This document shows positions 8,542-16,976 of a DNA stretch of 64,000 nucleotides, piece by piece; positions within the stretch are counted from its first letter, which is position 1, and the number at the start of each line of letters is the position of its first letter. Position numbers and translations under genes: made by a program. The stretch spans positions 1 to 64,000 of the forward strand of contig CAZHTS010000001.1 of NCBI GenBank assembly GCA_964535315.1. Reading direction: 5' to 3'. The notes below the pieces were generated by a model. It searched no databases and was not told where the DNA came from. It saw only the letters and a program-made list of their open reading frames with translations. The stretch comes from CAZHTS01 sp964535315. Its GTDB lineage: Bacteria > Chloroflexota > Anaerolineae > Anaerolineales > Anaerolineaceae.

Positions 8542-9269
8542 TCATCGTCTTCATTTTCCTCACGCATGCGCCTGATTTTGGCCTTTAGATCCTGGTAATA
8601 CTCGCTATCGACAATTTCTTTAACTTCTTGCTTGCGCTTTGCGTCGTTAATCTCGATACGCAATTGCGCAAGCTCTTGTTTTAATTCATCTTCGCGCTGC
8701 TTTACCTGGGCTGCCATCCTGGCAAATTCGGCAGCCAGCACGCTCAACGTAGGGTCCTGGTAATTTGCGTCCACGCCAATCGCCGCGGTCTGGTAATTCC
8801 CATCCGCCATACGCCGCACCCATTGGCGTACTTCCCCGAGAAAATCCGTCGTATAACGCACCCGGTCGCTCAAAGAAGTCATCACCCCCAGCCCAATCGT
8901 CGGATCCGCCATCAACAAAGCCCGAAAATCACCGGCCTTCAATACCCAGATGAACGTTTCGGTCTGCGCCCGGGCGCTGGCCGAGCGCGGCTTTTGATCG
9001 ACCAGCGCCATTTCGCCCAACATGTCTCCGCTCTGAAAGACGCGTATCGCCTGTTCGGCCCCGGCTGGCTCGCCCTCAATCGGCATAAAAATCGCTACCC
9101 GCCCGCGTTCAATCAAGATCAACTCATCGCCGGCGTCCCCTTTATTGAACAACAATTCACCGCCGGCCAGGGTGCGCGGCTTGAGCAAGGCAGCGACCTG
9201 CGCCAACGCATCGGGCGAAAACTGGCTGAAAAAAGTCACTTTCCTCAAATCAAACGGGGTTTCTGACAT
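8538..9269 (-). CDS. Cyclic-nucleotide-binding protein with HAMP-like and coiled-coil tail
   Basis: ATG 9269 follows GGAGGAAGC and gives 243 residues. Residues ~10-135 form a CNB domain: LAGGELLFNKGDAGDELILI, then the phosphate-binding-cassette region SGDMLGEMALVDQKPRSASA. No helix-turn-helix follows, so it is not a Crp/Fnr repressor. A HAMP-like helix pair comes next (VRRMADGNY, then LAAEFARMAAQV), followed by a charged coiled coil ending in EENEDDD. It lies 11 bases after a predicted adenylyl cyclase and is probably its effector, binding cAMP or cGMP and passing the signal through protein contacts. Confidence 0.85.
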   Translation of the reverse strand: MSETPFDLRKVTFFSQFSPDALAQVAALLKPRTLAGGELLFNKGDAGDELILIERGRVAIFMPIEGEPAGAEQAIRVFQSGDMLGEMALVDQKPRSASARAQTETFIWVLKAGDFRALLMADPTIGLGVMTSLSDRVRYTTDFLGEVRQWVRRMADGNYQTAAIGVDANYQDPTLSVLAAEFARMAAQVKQREDELKQELAQLRIEINDAKRKQEVKEIVDSEYYQDLKAKIRRMREENEDDD

Positions 9270-9280
9270 GCTTCCTCCAT

Positions 9281-12200
9281 TCACCAATGGAACAACAGAG
9301 AAATATAAAAGGTGTCTTCATAATACTGGCTGCGCCAGCCCGGCCACACCGCCGTCCCGGTATTTGCTTGCACCAGTTTCAGCGCATTCTGAATGCTGGT
9401 CAGGCTGCCTACCCGAAAAACCGGCGGGCAGGACAGAATCAACGTATTGGCCTCCTGCAAAGCGGTTGCTGCCTGTGCCAGACGTTTCGCATGCCAATGC
9501 ATCTCTGCCTGGCGATAGCGCGCCAGGGCCAGGCCGGCCGCCTCAGTGGGCAACTCCTGCCACACCTGGGCCGCCTGCTCATAACGAATGTAGGCCTCAT
9601 CCAATCGCCCGGCCTGCACCGCTGCATCCCCCAGATGCACGGCTGCCAGTGCGCTCCCTGCCGGCAGGGCGGCATGACGGTATTCTTCCACCGCCAGACG
9701 CCATTCCTCAGACAAATCGTCCAGCATCGCTAACAGACCAAGATGCCAGCTCTGGTGTTCGACCGGCAGCAGCTGGCGCGCCCGTTCAAGCGCCGCCGCT
9801 TTTCCGGCGTGCCCACTACGGGCATACAACCAGGCCAGGATGGCAGCAGCATCCAGATCGTCGCCCAGGCCGTGCGCCATCTGGGCCGTATACACCAGAT
9901 TGATCGCCTCTTCATTACGCCCCTGAAGGGGCAGGAGCAACGCCAGGCGCAACAACCAGGCGCCGGTGCGGGCGCTCTTCTCTCCATCCTGTACAATGCG
10001 TACGGCCTGCTCATAAGCAGCAGCAGCCTCGGTGTAATCGCCTTGCCGGCATACAATATCGCCGCGCCCCACCAGCAATTCAGCTTTCAGCAGCAACACA
10101 TCCGGCCCCAATTCGCCGGGCGCCACCCGCTCCAGATCAGTCAGACCATGCTGGTAGAATCCCAGCGTGCGTTCAACATCACCCTGCTGCCAGGTCTGCC
10201 CGGCTGCAACGCGGCACTGCTGCGCTGCCGGCACCCACTGCCCGGCCTGCTCGTAATGAAACACAATCTGCTCCACCTGCTCCACCAGATCGGCCGTTAC
10301 ATCTTGCTCCAAAAACGCCGCAATCCGCCTGTGCAGCGCCTTGCGCTGCCCCGCCGGATGAGACAGGTAGCCGGCCAGAGCACCATGCAGATCGCGCCGG
10401 CGCTCAAAGGGGATACTGTGATACAGTATATCGCGCACCAACCCCTGCACAAAAGCATAACGGGCATCTACACCCGCCTCGACCAGCACAACGAAACGCG
10501 CCCGAATTAGATCTCGCAAATAATTACTCAACGAAACCGGGTCCACCTGCTGCGCCAGCAGCGCATGCAGTTCACCGATGCGGAATTCATTGCCAATCAC
10601 AGACGCCACTCGCGCCACCTCACGCTGCGCCTCAGGCAGGCTCTCGAGATCGCTCAATACCATTTTCTGGAAGACGTTCGACTCCTGCAAGGAGCGCTGC
10701 ACGTCAGCAATACTGATGTTCCACGTTCGTTGTATCCAACGTGTAATTTCATCAACATAGAGAGGATTGCCGCGCGTCTGTTCGTGAATGATCTCACCCA
10801 GATTGGATAACAACAGAGAGGCCACCATCTCAAACGTAGAACGTTCCTCAAGCGGCTCGATAAAGATGGTTTCTCCGGGCGCAGGATGTTCGCGATCTTC
10901 GTTACGCTTGTTCAAAATAACCAGCAAGCGACGGCCAGACAGACGCTCGTATAAGGCATACAACAAATCCCGTGAGGCCGCATCCATCCAGTGGGCATCT
11001 TCAAAAAAGAGCACCGCCGGCTTTTGCGCCAGCAGCCAGGTAAACAAAGTCTCCAACGCATCGAGCGTCGCTGTCCACCCCTTCTCGCTTTGCCCCAACA
11101 CTTCCGGCTCGTCGCTCTCCAAACGTTGCAATATAGAAAGCTTGCTGCCGGAACGCATCCCCCCACCCCTCTTGAAACCATCGAGCCAGGCCTGGGTCGC
11201 CTCATTTTGCACCCTGCTATTGACCGAAGAGGACTTGATCTCGCCCGGTTTGAAGCCCATCAAATTAGCCAGCGGTGACACGTGCCCTGCCTGCAAACCG
11301 GCGCTCTCGACCAGACGCCAGAATTTCTCCTGACAAACGAGCGCATGATCCAGCGAAGTAATCCCCGCCAGCGAACGCAAAAACTCACGCCAGCAGGCGT
11401 ACGGGGCGTTGGCAAGATACGAGCGGCACTGGAGAAACAGCCCGCGCGCCCCGCGTTCCAGCGCACGCCGGATCAATTCATCCGCCAGATGGCTTTTGCC
11501 AATCCCGGCCGGCCCAACGAATGACAGGTACCGGCAATTGCCGTCCAACACTGCCTGAAACACCCCCTCGGCTTGCGCCAGTTCTGTCGCCCGCCCGATC
11601 AAGGCTTCCGGCGTATGAATACGCGCCTCGAGCATACTTTCACGCGGCCCATCCACCTGATAAACCGCAATTCGCTTGCTCTTACCCTTTACCTGGATCG
11701 GCTTCAAGGCGCTGATAACAAAATAATCGGACACCACATCATAGACTCGTTGGCTGAGCAAGATCTCACCCGGTTTTGCCGCCCCCATCAAACGCGCCGA
11801 CAGGTTGACGTCATCCCCCATCACTGTGTACTCGCGGCGGGTGTTCGAACCCACCAGCCCGGCAAAAGTCTCACCAAACGTAATCCCAATACGATGCTGG
11901 ATCAGCGCCTCATCGAAATCGGCCGACAAATAACGTCCCAGTTCCTGGCGACAATTTGCTTCGATTTCTGCCAGTTTCAGGTTCATCTCCAACGCCGCGT
12001 TCACCGCCCGCAGCGGGTCATCTTCGTGCGCCACCGGCGCCCCAAACAAAACCAGCAGTTTCGAGCCTTTTGTATAAGGATCGATGCGGGTCACAACCCC
12101 GCCATGCCGGCTGATTGCCTCGTGCATAGCTTTGAAATAGGCATTTAGTAATGCGACATAACGTTTTACCCCGGCTCGCCCCAACCTGGCCTGCAAACGC

Positions 12201-13387
12201 TCAGAAACCTGAAAATTGCAAAACAACACGGTGGTCGGCCGGAATTCACTATCCACGCCGCGCTGCTGAGCGTGCGCCACCACTCGTTCCACCAGTTCGA
12301 CCGGTAGAAAAGGCTTTAAAGCTTCGATCTGCTCCAGCGCAATTTTGATCTGGTTCAGAATGAACTGCGGGCTGGCGTCCCAGGGGGCCGCACCACGCCC
12401 GCGGCGTTTTTCGGCCCGAATTTCAAAATCTCCCAACGCCTCTTCGGCCCGGGGGGTCACAAGCACATACCCGCCAGCCTGGGGCTTGATTTCAAAACCA
12501 CTCTCCAGACAGGCGGCCGAGTCCTGGTCAACCACCAACTGACCGGCGGCGGCGTTTCCTTCTCCACCCAGCGCCAGGCTGATCGCCGTTCCCAATACAA
12601 TGTATTCCTTGCGCTCTTTCGAGCCAACGCTGGCGGCCAAAAATTCGCCGCTGCCCACACCAATCTTCATCCGCAATGCCACCCGCTCTACCGGCGTTTC
12701 GATACTGGAAAATTCGGACATGGCCCGCAGCATTCGCAGTGCAGCCCGGGTGGCCCAAGAGACGTGTTTTCCATCTTCCATCTCGGGGAAATAGACCAGC
12801 ATGGCGTCGCCGGCGAACTTGAGCAATATACCGCCCGACCAGGCCAGAATCTCCAACATGGTCACGAAGTAGCGGTTCATAATCTGCGTCAGGCGTTCCG
12901 CCCCCTCGGGCCCCAGCACCGCCAGCCGTTCGGAGAGCGCCGTAAAACCGCTCACATCCGCAAACAACACACTACCGGTCAGGAACTGCCCGCTGTCCTG
13001 CGCCGACGGCCGGTTCATTTTTTCCCGCACCAGCATGGCAGGCAGAAAGGTGGATAACAGATAGACCACCGAACGCGTTCGATCCAGGGCGTTGACCAAC
13101 ACCCCCTGGCGCAGATCGCCGCTGTTGAGCTTGCGCCACAAATCCGGCGAAAGGTAGGCCTGCAACCCCGGAGGAACAACCAGCCGTTCACCTTCAGCAG
13201 CAGCGGCTTCTACTGACTGCTCCTGCTCTTCCGCAGCCGCCGGCGGAACCAGGGTGGCGACATCCAACAGTTCTTTCTCTTTGTTTGGCGCGGCAGGAGC
13301 CGCCGGTTTCTCTTTTTGATCGATGCTATCAAAGATTCCGGTCAGATCAGGCGTACGGCGCGAACGCGGCCGGGGCGTTTGTTCCAT
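9281..13387 (-). CDS. Soluble-adenylyl-cyclase-like protein: tandem class III cyclase domains, NTPase and TPR
   Basis: ATG 13387 is preceded by GAGGAGG; the frame is open upstream but only through a terminator hairpin. The 1368-residue protein has two class III cyclase domains (C1 about 135-310, C2 about 383-575), then an AAA/STAND-type NTPase with Walker A GPAGIGKS (Lys631) and a Walker B-like FFEDAHWMD, then a TPR-rich C-terminus. C1 has both metal aspartates (Asp144 in FADVSGF, Asp194 in FAGDAML) but lacks the Asn/Arg pair. C2 has Asn528 and Arg532 (VNLSAR) but Asn391 and Ser442 replace the metal aspartates. One composite active site is therefore expected, as in mammalian soluble adenylyl cyclase. 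Product cAMP is likely; cGMP is not excluded. Confidence 0.85.
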   Translation of the reverse strand: MEQTPRPRSRRTPDLTGIFDSIDQKEKPAAPAAPNKEKELLDVATLVPPAAAEEQEQSVEAAAAEGERLVVPPGLQAYLSPDLWRKLNSGDLRQGVLVNALDRTRSVVYLLSTFLPAMLVREKMNRPSAQDSGQFLTGSVLFADVSGFTALSERLAVLGPEGAERLTQIMNRYFVTMLEILAWSGGILLKFAGDAMLVYFPEMEDGKHVSWATRAALRMLRAMSEFSSIETPVERVALRMKIGVGSGEFLAASVGSKERKEYIVLGTAISLALGGEGNAAAGQLVVDQDSAACLESGFEIKPQAGGYVLVTPRAEEALGDFEIRAEKRRGRGAAPWDASPQFILNQIKIALEQIEALKPFLPVELVERVVAHAQQRGVDSEFRPTTVLFCNFQVSERLQARLGRAGVKRYVALLNAYFKAMHEAISRHGGVVTRIDPYTKGSKLLVLFGAPVAHEDDPLRAVNAALEMNLKLAEIEANCRQELGRYLSADFDEALIQHRIGITFGETFAGLVGSNTRREYTVMGDDVNLSARLMGAAKPGEILLSQRVYDVVSDYFVISALKPIQVKGKSKRIAVYQVDGPRESMLEARIHTPEALIGRATELAQAEGVFQAVLDGNCRYLSFVGPAGIGKSHLADELIRRALERGARGLFLQCRSYLANAPYACWREFLRSLAGITSLDHALVCQEKFWRLVESAGLQAGHVSPLANLMGFKPGEIKSSSVNSRVQNEATQAWLDGFKRGGGMRSGSKLSILQRLESDEPEVLGQSEKGWTATLDALETLFTWLLAQKPAVLFFEDAHWMDAASRDLLYALYERLSGRRLLVILNKRNEDREHPAPGETIFIEPLEERSTFEMVASLLLSNLGEIIHEQTRGNPLYVDEITRWIQRTWNISIADVQRSLQESNVFQKMVLSDLESLPEAQREVARVASVIGNEFRIGELHALLAQQVDPVSLSNYLRDLIRARFVVLVEAGVDARYAFVQGLVRDILYHSIPFERRRDLHGALAGYLSHPAGQRKALHRRIAAFLEQDVTADLVEQVEQIVFHYEQAGQWVPAAQQCRVAAGQTWQQGDVERTLGFYQHGLTDLERVAPGELGPDVLLLKAELLVGRGDIVCRQGDYTEAAAAYEQAVRIVQDGEKSARTGAWLLRLALLLPLQGRNEEAINLVYTAQMAHGLGDDLDAAAILAWLYARSGHAGKAAALERARQLLPVEHQSWHLGLLAMLDDLSEEWRLAVEEYRHAALPAGSALAAVHLGDAAVQAGRLDEAYIRYEQAAQVWQELPTEAAGLALARYRQAEMHWHAKRLAQAATALQEANTLILSCPPVFRVGSLTSIQNALKLVQANTGTAVWPGWRSQYYEDTFYISLLFHW

Positions 13388-13410
13388 AAAAACCTCCTCG
13401 CGCCTGCGAA

Positions 13411-13440
13411 TAAAAATCACCCCGCCTTGCAGCGGGGTGA
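13411..13440 (-). terminator. Intrinsic terminator/attenuator between the ParA-like and cyclase genes
   Basis: On the minus strand a perfect nine-base stem (TCACCCCGC / GCGGGGTGA) with a six-base loop is followed by TTTTTA. It ends only 24 bases before the cyclase start and just ahead of its Shine-Dalgarno, so any transcript from upstream must read through it. Confidence 0.8.
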
Positions 13441-13456
13441 ACCCTGTCAAATCCGC

Positions 13457-14212
13457 TTATCCCATTACTCTTTTGGCAAGTTGGCGATAAATTGCCGACA
13501 CCGGATGATCCGGGTAGCGCACCGAGAAAACACCCGCGCTGGCCAGCACCATCAAATCGTCCGAATGCGGCAAAATGGCGGCGACATCGGAACTATACAG
13601 TTTTTCCACCCGGCCGCGAATCTCGTCAAAATTAAACACCTGCGGCACCTTGTTCACCACCAGGTACAACTCCGGAACGTCCAGTTTGCGCGCCACGTCA
13701 ACCGTCACACTCGTTCCCTGGAAATCTTGCTGGTCGGGGCGCATGATAATTAACAACACATCCGAAATGGCGATCGACAACAACGTCTCTTCATTCAACC
13801 CGGGGTGGGTATCGATCAACAATATGTCCAGGTTCAACTGCTCGACCAGTTCCTGGAAACCATCGTTGAGCAGGCTGACGTCATAACCCTCGCGCAACAC
13901 CCGGGCGATCTCCCCTGCCTTGGAACTGGAAGGGATCAGGTACACCTTGCCCGATACGTTGATGCCAAGATTCTTACTCACTTCGTGGGCGGCTTCTTCA
14001 ATTTTACACTTCCCCCACAAATAATCGTTGAGCGAGTGCACCATCTGGGCTTCATCCAACCCAAACAAGACATGGATGCCCGGTGATTGGATGTCGGTGT
14101 CCACAATGCCAACTCGCAAACCTGCCAACGCCATTTGCGCCGCCAAATTTGCCGTGGTGTTCGATTTTCCCGTCCCGCCTCGGAAGGAGTGAATTGAGAT
14201 GATTTTCGACAT
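13457..14212 (-). CDS. ParA/MinD-like ATPase with RGGTGKS P-loop
   Basis: The 251-residue protein begins SKIISIHSFRGGTGKSNTT, a deviant Walker A in which the usual signature lysine is Arg11; Lys16 and Ser17 are kept. VDTDIQSPG (switch I), LLIDTHPG (Walker B) and NKVPQ follow as in MinD/ParA proteins. It lacks a recognisable C-terminal amphipathic membrane-targeting helix. It is the first gene of the co-directional cyclase and CNB group, so it may localise or respond to this signalling complex. No ParB or chromosome-partition site is near. The start is supported by GGAG nine bases upstream. Confidence 0.85.
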   Translation of the reverse strand: MSKIISIHSFRGGTGKSNTTANLAAQMALAGLRVGIVDTDIQSPGIHVLFGLDEAQMVHSLNDYLWGKCKIEEAAHEVSKNLGINVSGKVYLIPSSSKAGEIARVLREGYDVSLLNDGFQELVEQLNLDILLIDTHPGLNEETLLSIAISDVLLIIMRPDQQDFQGTSVTVDVARKLDVPELYLVVNKVPQVFNFDEIRGRVEKLYSSDVAAILPHSDDLMVLASAGVFSVRYPDHPVSAIYRQLAKRVMG

Positions 14213-14247
14213 GCGATTTCTCCGTCACACGAAAATAAGATGTCTTT

Positions 14248-14275
14248 ATTGTACCCGAAAGCCATTGAACTTCAA
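14248..14275 (-). promoter_or_regulatory. Sigma-70-type promoter of the ParA-like gene
   Basis: The minus strand reads TTGAAG (14275-14270), a 16-base spacer, then TACAAT (14253-14248). The predicted start site leaves a leader of about 30 bases with a GGAG ribosome binding site before ATG 14212. Confidence 0.65.
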
Positions 14276-14296
14276 ACGATTTACCCGGCGTAAATT

Positions 14297-15805
14297 TTAG
14301 CCCAAAACAGCAGGTGGGCGAAACACGACGCCGTCGCGCCTGCACAGGATTTGCGCCAGGTTGCGCCCCGAACGCACTGCACTGGGCAACCCGCCGCCCG
14401 GTTCCACCCATTGCCCGACCATATAAAAGTTTGACAGCCCCGGCAGCGTCTTAGCGATCTGGGCCATACCCATTTCGGGGGTTAACATCCAGCCCTCAAA
14501 ACTACCCTTCCAGTTGCCGGTGTAACGCTCAAAAGTCAGCGGCGTGGCCACATCGCCCATCTCGACCTGAGCAGCCAGCCCAGGATAACGCTGGTCAAGC
14601 AAGGCGATGACCGTCTGGAGAATCTCTTCTTTGCGCGCCTCGTAACGCTCTCGATCCGCAGCCAAATCCTTCCAATAGTCATAATCGGCATCGAGATAGA
14701 CCGTCAGCAGCGTCTTCCCTTCCGGGGCCAGTGTCGGATCGAAATTATAGGCGTGCAGCGTCAGTCGTTCGACCATGCGGTTTCCCAACATGGCCTTCGA
14801 TTTCAGCGGAAAATTGACCCCACTGACCGTCTGCGGCTCACCGTCAAAACTGCGAGCGACGCCCAACGCCACCAGCACCAACGGCGGGAACACCGCCGCC
14901 TGATCGTAATACTGGCGCAGCCGGGCGCTGACATAACGCCCCTCGAGCATGTCGAATATTGTGGCGTGCCCATCTGCGGCCGAAACGATCACGTCTGCCC
15001 GCTGCTCGCTGCCATCCGCCAGACACACCCCAACGGCCGTCCCCCCCTCAACCAGAATCCGGGTGACTTTCTGTCCATATTCGATCTCGCCGCCCAACTG
15101 CAAATAGCGCTGCGCCATAGCCTGGGCCAGCGGCAGCGAACCACCCAACGGATACCCGGCCGTTTTTTTGTGCAGCCAGGCAAAGGTCATCAACAGGAAC
15201 AACATGCTGAAATTGGGGTACCAGGCGCTGAGTAGCCCCTCGCGCAGCGTTTCATCTTTAAACCGGGCGGCAAAATCCGCCCCGGTAATCTTCAACCACT
15301 TGCCCAACGGCAGCAAAGCCGGCAGTGTTCGGGCCATCAGCTTTACCCCCTCCAACGGCCCCATCAATTCTGGCACCACATCCAGCGGTGGGTCGTACGC
15401 ACAGAAGAAGCGAATTCCGCCGGTAAACTCTTTGATCACCCGCCGGTCTGCCGGCGAGAGTTCCAACATATGGCGTTCCAGGCGGTCGACGTCGGTGTAC
15501 AGGTTAAAAACCCGTCCATCCTTGCCTTCGTAACGCATAAAAATTTCCTGATCGATAAATCTTGCCCCCTGGATCAAGCCGACTTCCTGCCAGAAAGTAT
15601 AGAAGGCATTCGCCGGCGAAGAGCCGACCAGCCAGTGAATACAACCATCAATGATATATCCCTTGCGCTTCCAGGCCGTGCACAGCCCCCCCGGCACAGT
15701 ATGCTGCTCGAAAATCCTGGTGCGATAACCATTGGCCTGAGCGTAAATCCCGGCCGAGAGACCGGCAATCCCCGCCCCGATGATGATGATCGATTTTTCT
15801 GTCAC
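14297..15805 (-). CDS. Phytoene-desaturase-like FAD-dependent oxidoreductase (paralogue 1)
   Basis: The 502-residue product starts at GTG 15805 behind GGTGGAGG. The N-terminus is a dinucleotide-binding fold (IIIIGAGIAGLSAGIYA) followed by PGGLCTAWKRKGYIIDGCIH, the CrtI/retinol-saturase-type signature. A C-terminal FAD segment is seen in NFYMVGQWVEPGGGLPSA. The family oxidises or isomerises isoprenoids and other lipids. No phytoene synthase or other carotenoid gene is near, so carotenoid work is not implied. A close paralogue is encoded at 25006-26493. Substrate unknown. Confidence 0.85.
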   Translation of the reverse strand: MTEKSIIIIGAGIAGLSAGIYAQANGYRTRIFEQHTVPGGLCTAWKRKGYIIDGCIHWLVGSSPANAFYTFWQEVGLIQGARFIDQEIFMRYEGKDGRVFNLYTDVDRLERHMLELSPADRRVIKEFTGGIRFFCAYDPPLDVVPELMGPLEGVKLMARTLPALLPLGKWLKITGADFAARFKDETLREGLLSAWYPNFSMLFLLMTFAWLHKKTAGYPLGGSLPLAQAMAQRYLQLGGEIEYGQKVTRILVEGGTAVGVCLADGSEQRADVIVSAADGHATIFDMLEGRYVSARLRQYYDQAAVFPPLVLVALGVARSFDGEPQTVSGVNFPLKSKAMLGNRMVERLTLHAYNFDPTLAPEGKTLLTVYLDADYDYWKDLAADRERYEARKEEILQTVIALLDQRYPGLAAQVEMGDVATPLTFERYTGNWKGSFEGWMLTPEMGMAQIAKTLPGLSNFYMVGQWVEPGGGLPSAVRSGRNLAQILCRRDGVVFRPPAVLG

Positions 15806-15872
15806 CTACGCCTCCACCGGAAGAATAGCGATGCTTTATTGTATCACCGGAAATGACAGTTTCCGCGATAGT

Positions 15873-15901
15873 TTGACTTTTGCCACTGTCTGGTCGATAA
15901 T
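15873..15901 (+). promoter_or_regulatory. Sigma-70-type promoter of the tandem MerR gene
   Basis: TTGACT (15873-15878), a 17-base spacer and GATAAT (15896-15901) form a near-consensus promoter about 65 bases before ATG 15967. The same gap must hold the promoter of the divergent FAD enzyme, for which only a -10-like TACAAT (complement of 15838-15843) is seen. Confidence 0.6.
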
Positions 15902-15966
15902 TAGAAAATATCATTATCTGATAAGATTACGGCCAGAAAGATTTTAACCGTAGTATTGGGTTTATT

Positions 15967-16719
15967 ATGCCTGTTCGCCACCTCAGCACCGCCAAAGTCG
16001 CCAAAGCCGTAGGCTGCCACCCCAACACAGTTCGGCTATACGAGCAGTGGGGCTTCCTGCCGCCTATCCCCCGCAGCCGCAGCGGCTATCGCCTCTATAC
16101 CCAGGCCCATCTCGACCAGATGCGCCTGGCGCGCATCGCCCTCAACAGCCCCTGGCCCGGGCGCAATATCCGCCGCTCCGCCGCCGGCCTCGTGCGCCAG
16201 GCCGCCAACGGCGACCTCGGCAGCGCCCTCGAGCACGCCTACCGTCACCTCGCCCTGGTGCAATCCGAACTGGCCCACGCCGGCGCCGCCGCCGACCTGC
16301 TCGAGCGTTGGGCCCAGGGCATTCCCGCCGACAGTACCCAGCACACCCTCCACATCCGCGACGCCGCCCGCCGCCTGGATCTGACCGTCGATATGCTGCG
16401 CAACTGGGAAACCAACGGTCTGCTCACCGTCCCGCGCAACCCAGACAACGGTTACCGCCTGTACGGTCAGCCTGAACTGGCCCGCCTGCGCGTCATCCGC
16501 ATGCTGCGCTCGGCCGGTTACAGTATCATGTCCATCCTGCGCATGCTCACCCATCTCGACCAGGGTAACACCACCGACCTGCGCAAGGTGCTGGATACCC
16601 CCCGGCCCGACGAAGACGTATACTATGCCACCGACCGCTGGCTCTCCACCCTGACCGACCAGTTGGATCGCGCTCGCCAGATGATCGCTTTGCTGGAAGA
16701 ACGTTTGCTGCGCGAGTAG
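15967..16719 (+). CDS. Tandem MerR-family transcriptional regulator
   Basis: The 250-residue protein carries two MerR winged-helix domains in one chain. The first is at about residues 5-60 (AKVAKAVGCHPNTVRLYEQW, then SGYRLYTQAHLDQ). The second is at about 125-195 (IRDAARRLDLTVDMLRNWET, then NGYRLYGQPELARLRVIRML). An alpha-helical dimerisation tail follows. No cysteines suited to metal sensing are present, so a drug or organic ligand is more likely. Two DNA-binding units per chain could let one molecule contact both half-sites. It sits directly upstream of an ABC exporter and presumably controls it. Confidence 0.85.
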   Translation: MPVRHLSTAKVAKAVGCHPNTVRLYEQWGFLPPIPRSRSGYRLYTQAHLDQMRLARIALNSPWPGRNIRRSAAGLVRQAANGDLGSALEHAYRHLALVQSELAHAGAAADLLERWAQGIPADSTQHTLHIRDAARRLDLTVDMLRNWETNGLLTVPRNPDNGYRLYGQPELARLRVIRMLRSAGYSIMSILRMLTHLDQGNTTDLRKVLDTPRPDEDVYYATDRWLSTLTDQLDRARQMIALLEERLLRE

Positions 16720-16762
16720 CCTAAACCTTCTACTTGCCGGCCAATGTTTGTTATCCATACGC

Positions 16763-16792
16763 TGAAACGCTGCACAGCCGGACAGCGTTTCA
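16763..16792. promoter_or_regulatory. Inverted repeat after the MerR gene
   Basis: TGAAACGCTG (16763-16772) and CAGCGTTTCA (16783-16792) form a perfect ten-base inverted repeat with a ten-base loop. No T-run follows, so it is a poor terminator; an operator for the tandem MerR protein or an mRNA stem-loop is possible. Confidence 0.5.
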
Positions 16793-16878
16793 TACGTTGC
16801 CCCGGCACCCGCCGCCGAGATCCCACGCATCCGCGCCCTCCTGCGTGCCACGGCATCCCTTTCACCCAAAACTATCCA

Positions 16879-16921
16879 TTGAACCACCAGTGTTGTATCC
16901 TGAAAATAAAGAAAACACTGG
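16879..16921 (+). promoter_or_regulatory. Candidate promoter and inverted repeat upstream of the ABC exporter
   Basis: TTGAAC (16879-16884), 17 bases and GAAAAT (16902-16907) form a weak promoter. CCAGTGTT (16887-16894) and AACACTGG (16914-16921) form an eight-base inverted repeat whose right arm runs into the GGAGG Shine-Dalgarno of the leader ORF. It could be the MerR operator or a hairpin that partly hides the ribosome binding site. Confidence 0.4.
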
Positions 16922-16931
16922 AGGAACAAAA

Positions 16932-16976
16932 ATGAAATCCCTTTTCACCTTGCCGCCATCCTGCGAGGCGGCATGA
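16932..16976 (+). CDS. 14-residue leader peptide of the ABC exporter operon
   Basis: ATG 16932 follows a strong GGAGG at good spacing and encodes MKSLFTLPPSCEAA. Its stop TGA overlaps the exporter start as ATGA (16973-16976). The exporter ATPase has no comparable ribosome binding site of its own, so its translation probably depends on this short ORF. The peptide contains consecutive prolines, which could stall ribosomes. No function beyond coupling can be claimed. Confidence 0.5.
   Translation: MKSLFTLPPSCEAA

Noticed and set aside
13388..13450. 21-codon extension of the cyclase gene
   Set aside because: It translates the terminator stem; GAGGAGG fits ATG 13387.
13457..14212. Chromosome partition (parAB/parS) locus
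   Set aside because: No parB gene or parS-like palindrome is adjacent and the P-loop is atypical.
14297..15805. Carotenoid biosynthesis locus
   Set aside because: Only desaturase-like enzymes are present; no phytoene synthase, cyclase or GGPP synthase is in the window.
16036..16929. 297-residue ORF on the minus strand opposite the tandem MerR gene
   Set aside because: Low-complexity Gly/Val/Ala-rich translation with no motif; the opposite strand has two clear MerR domains.
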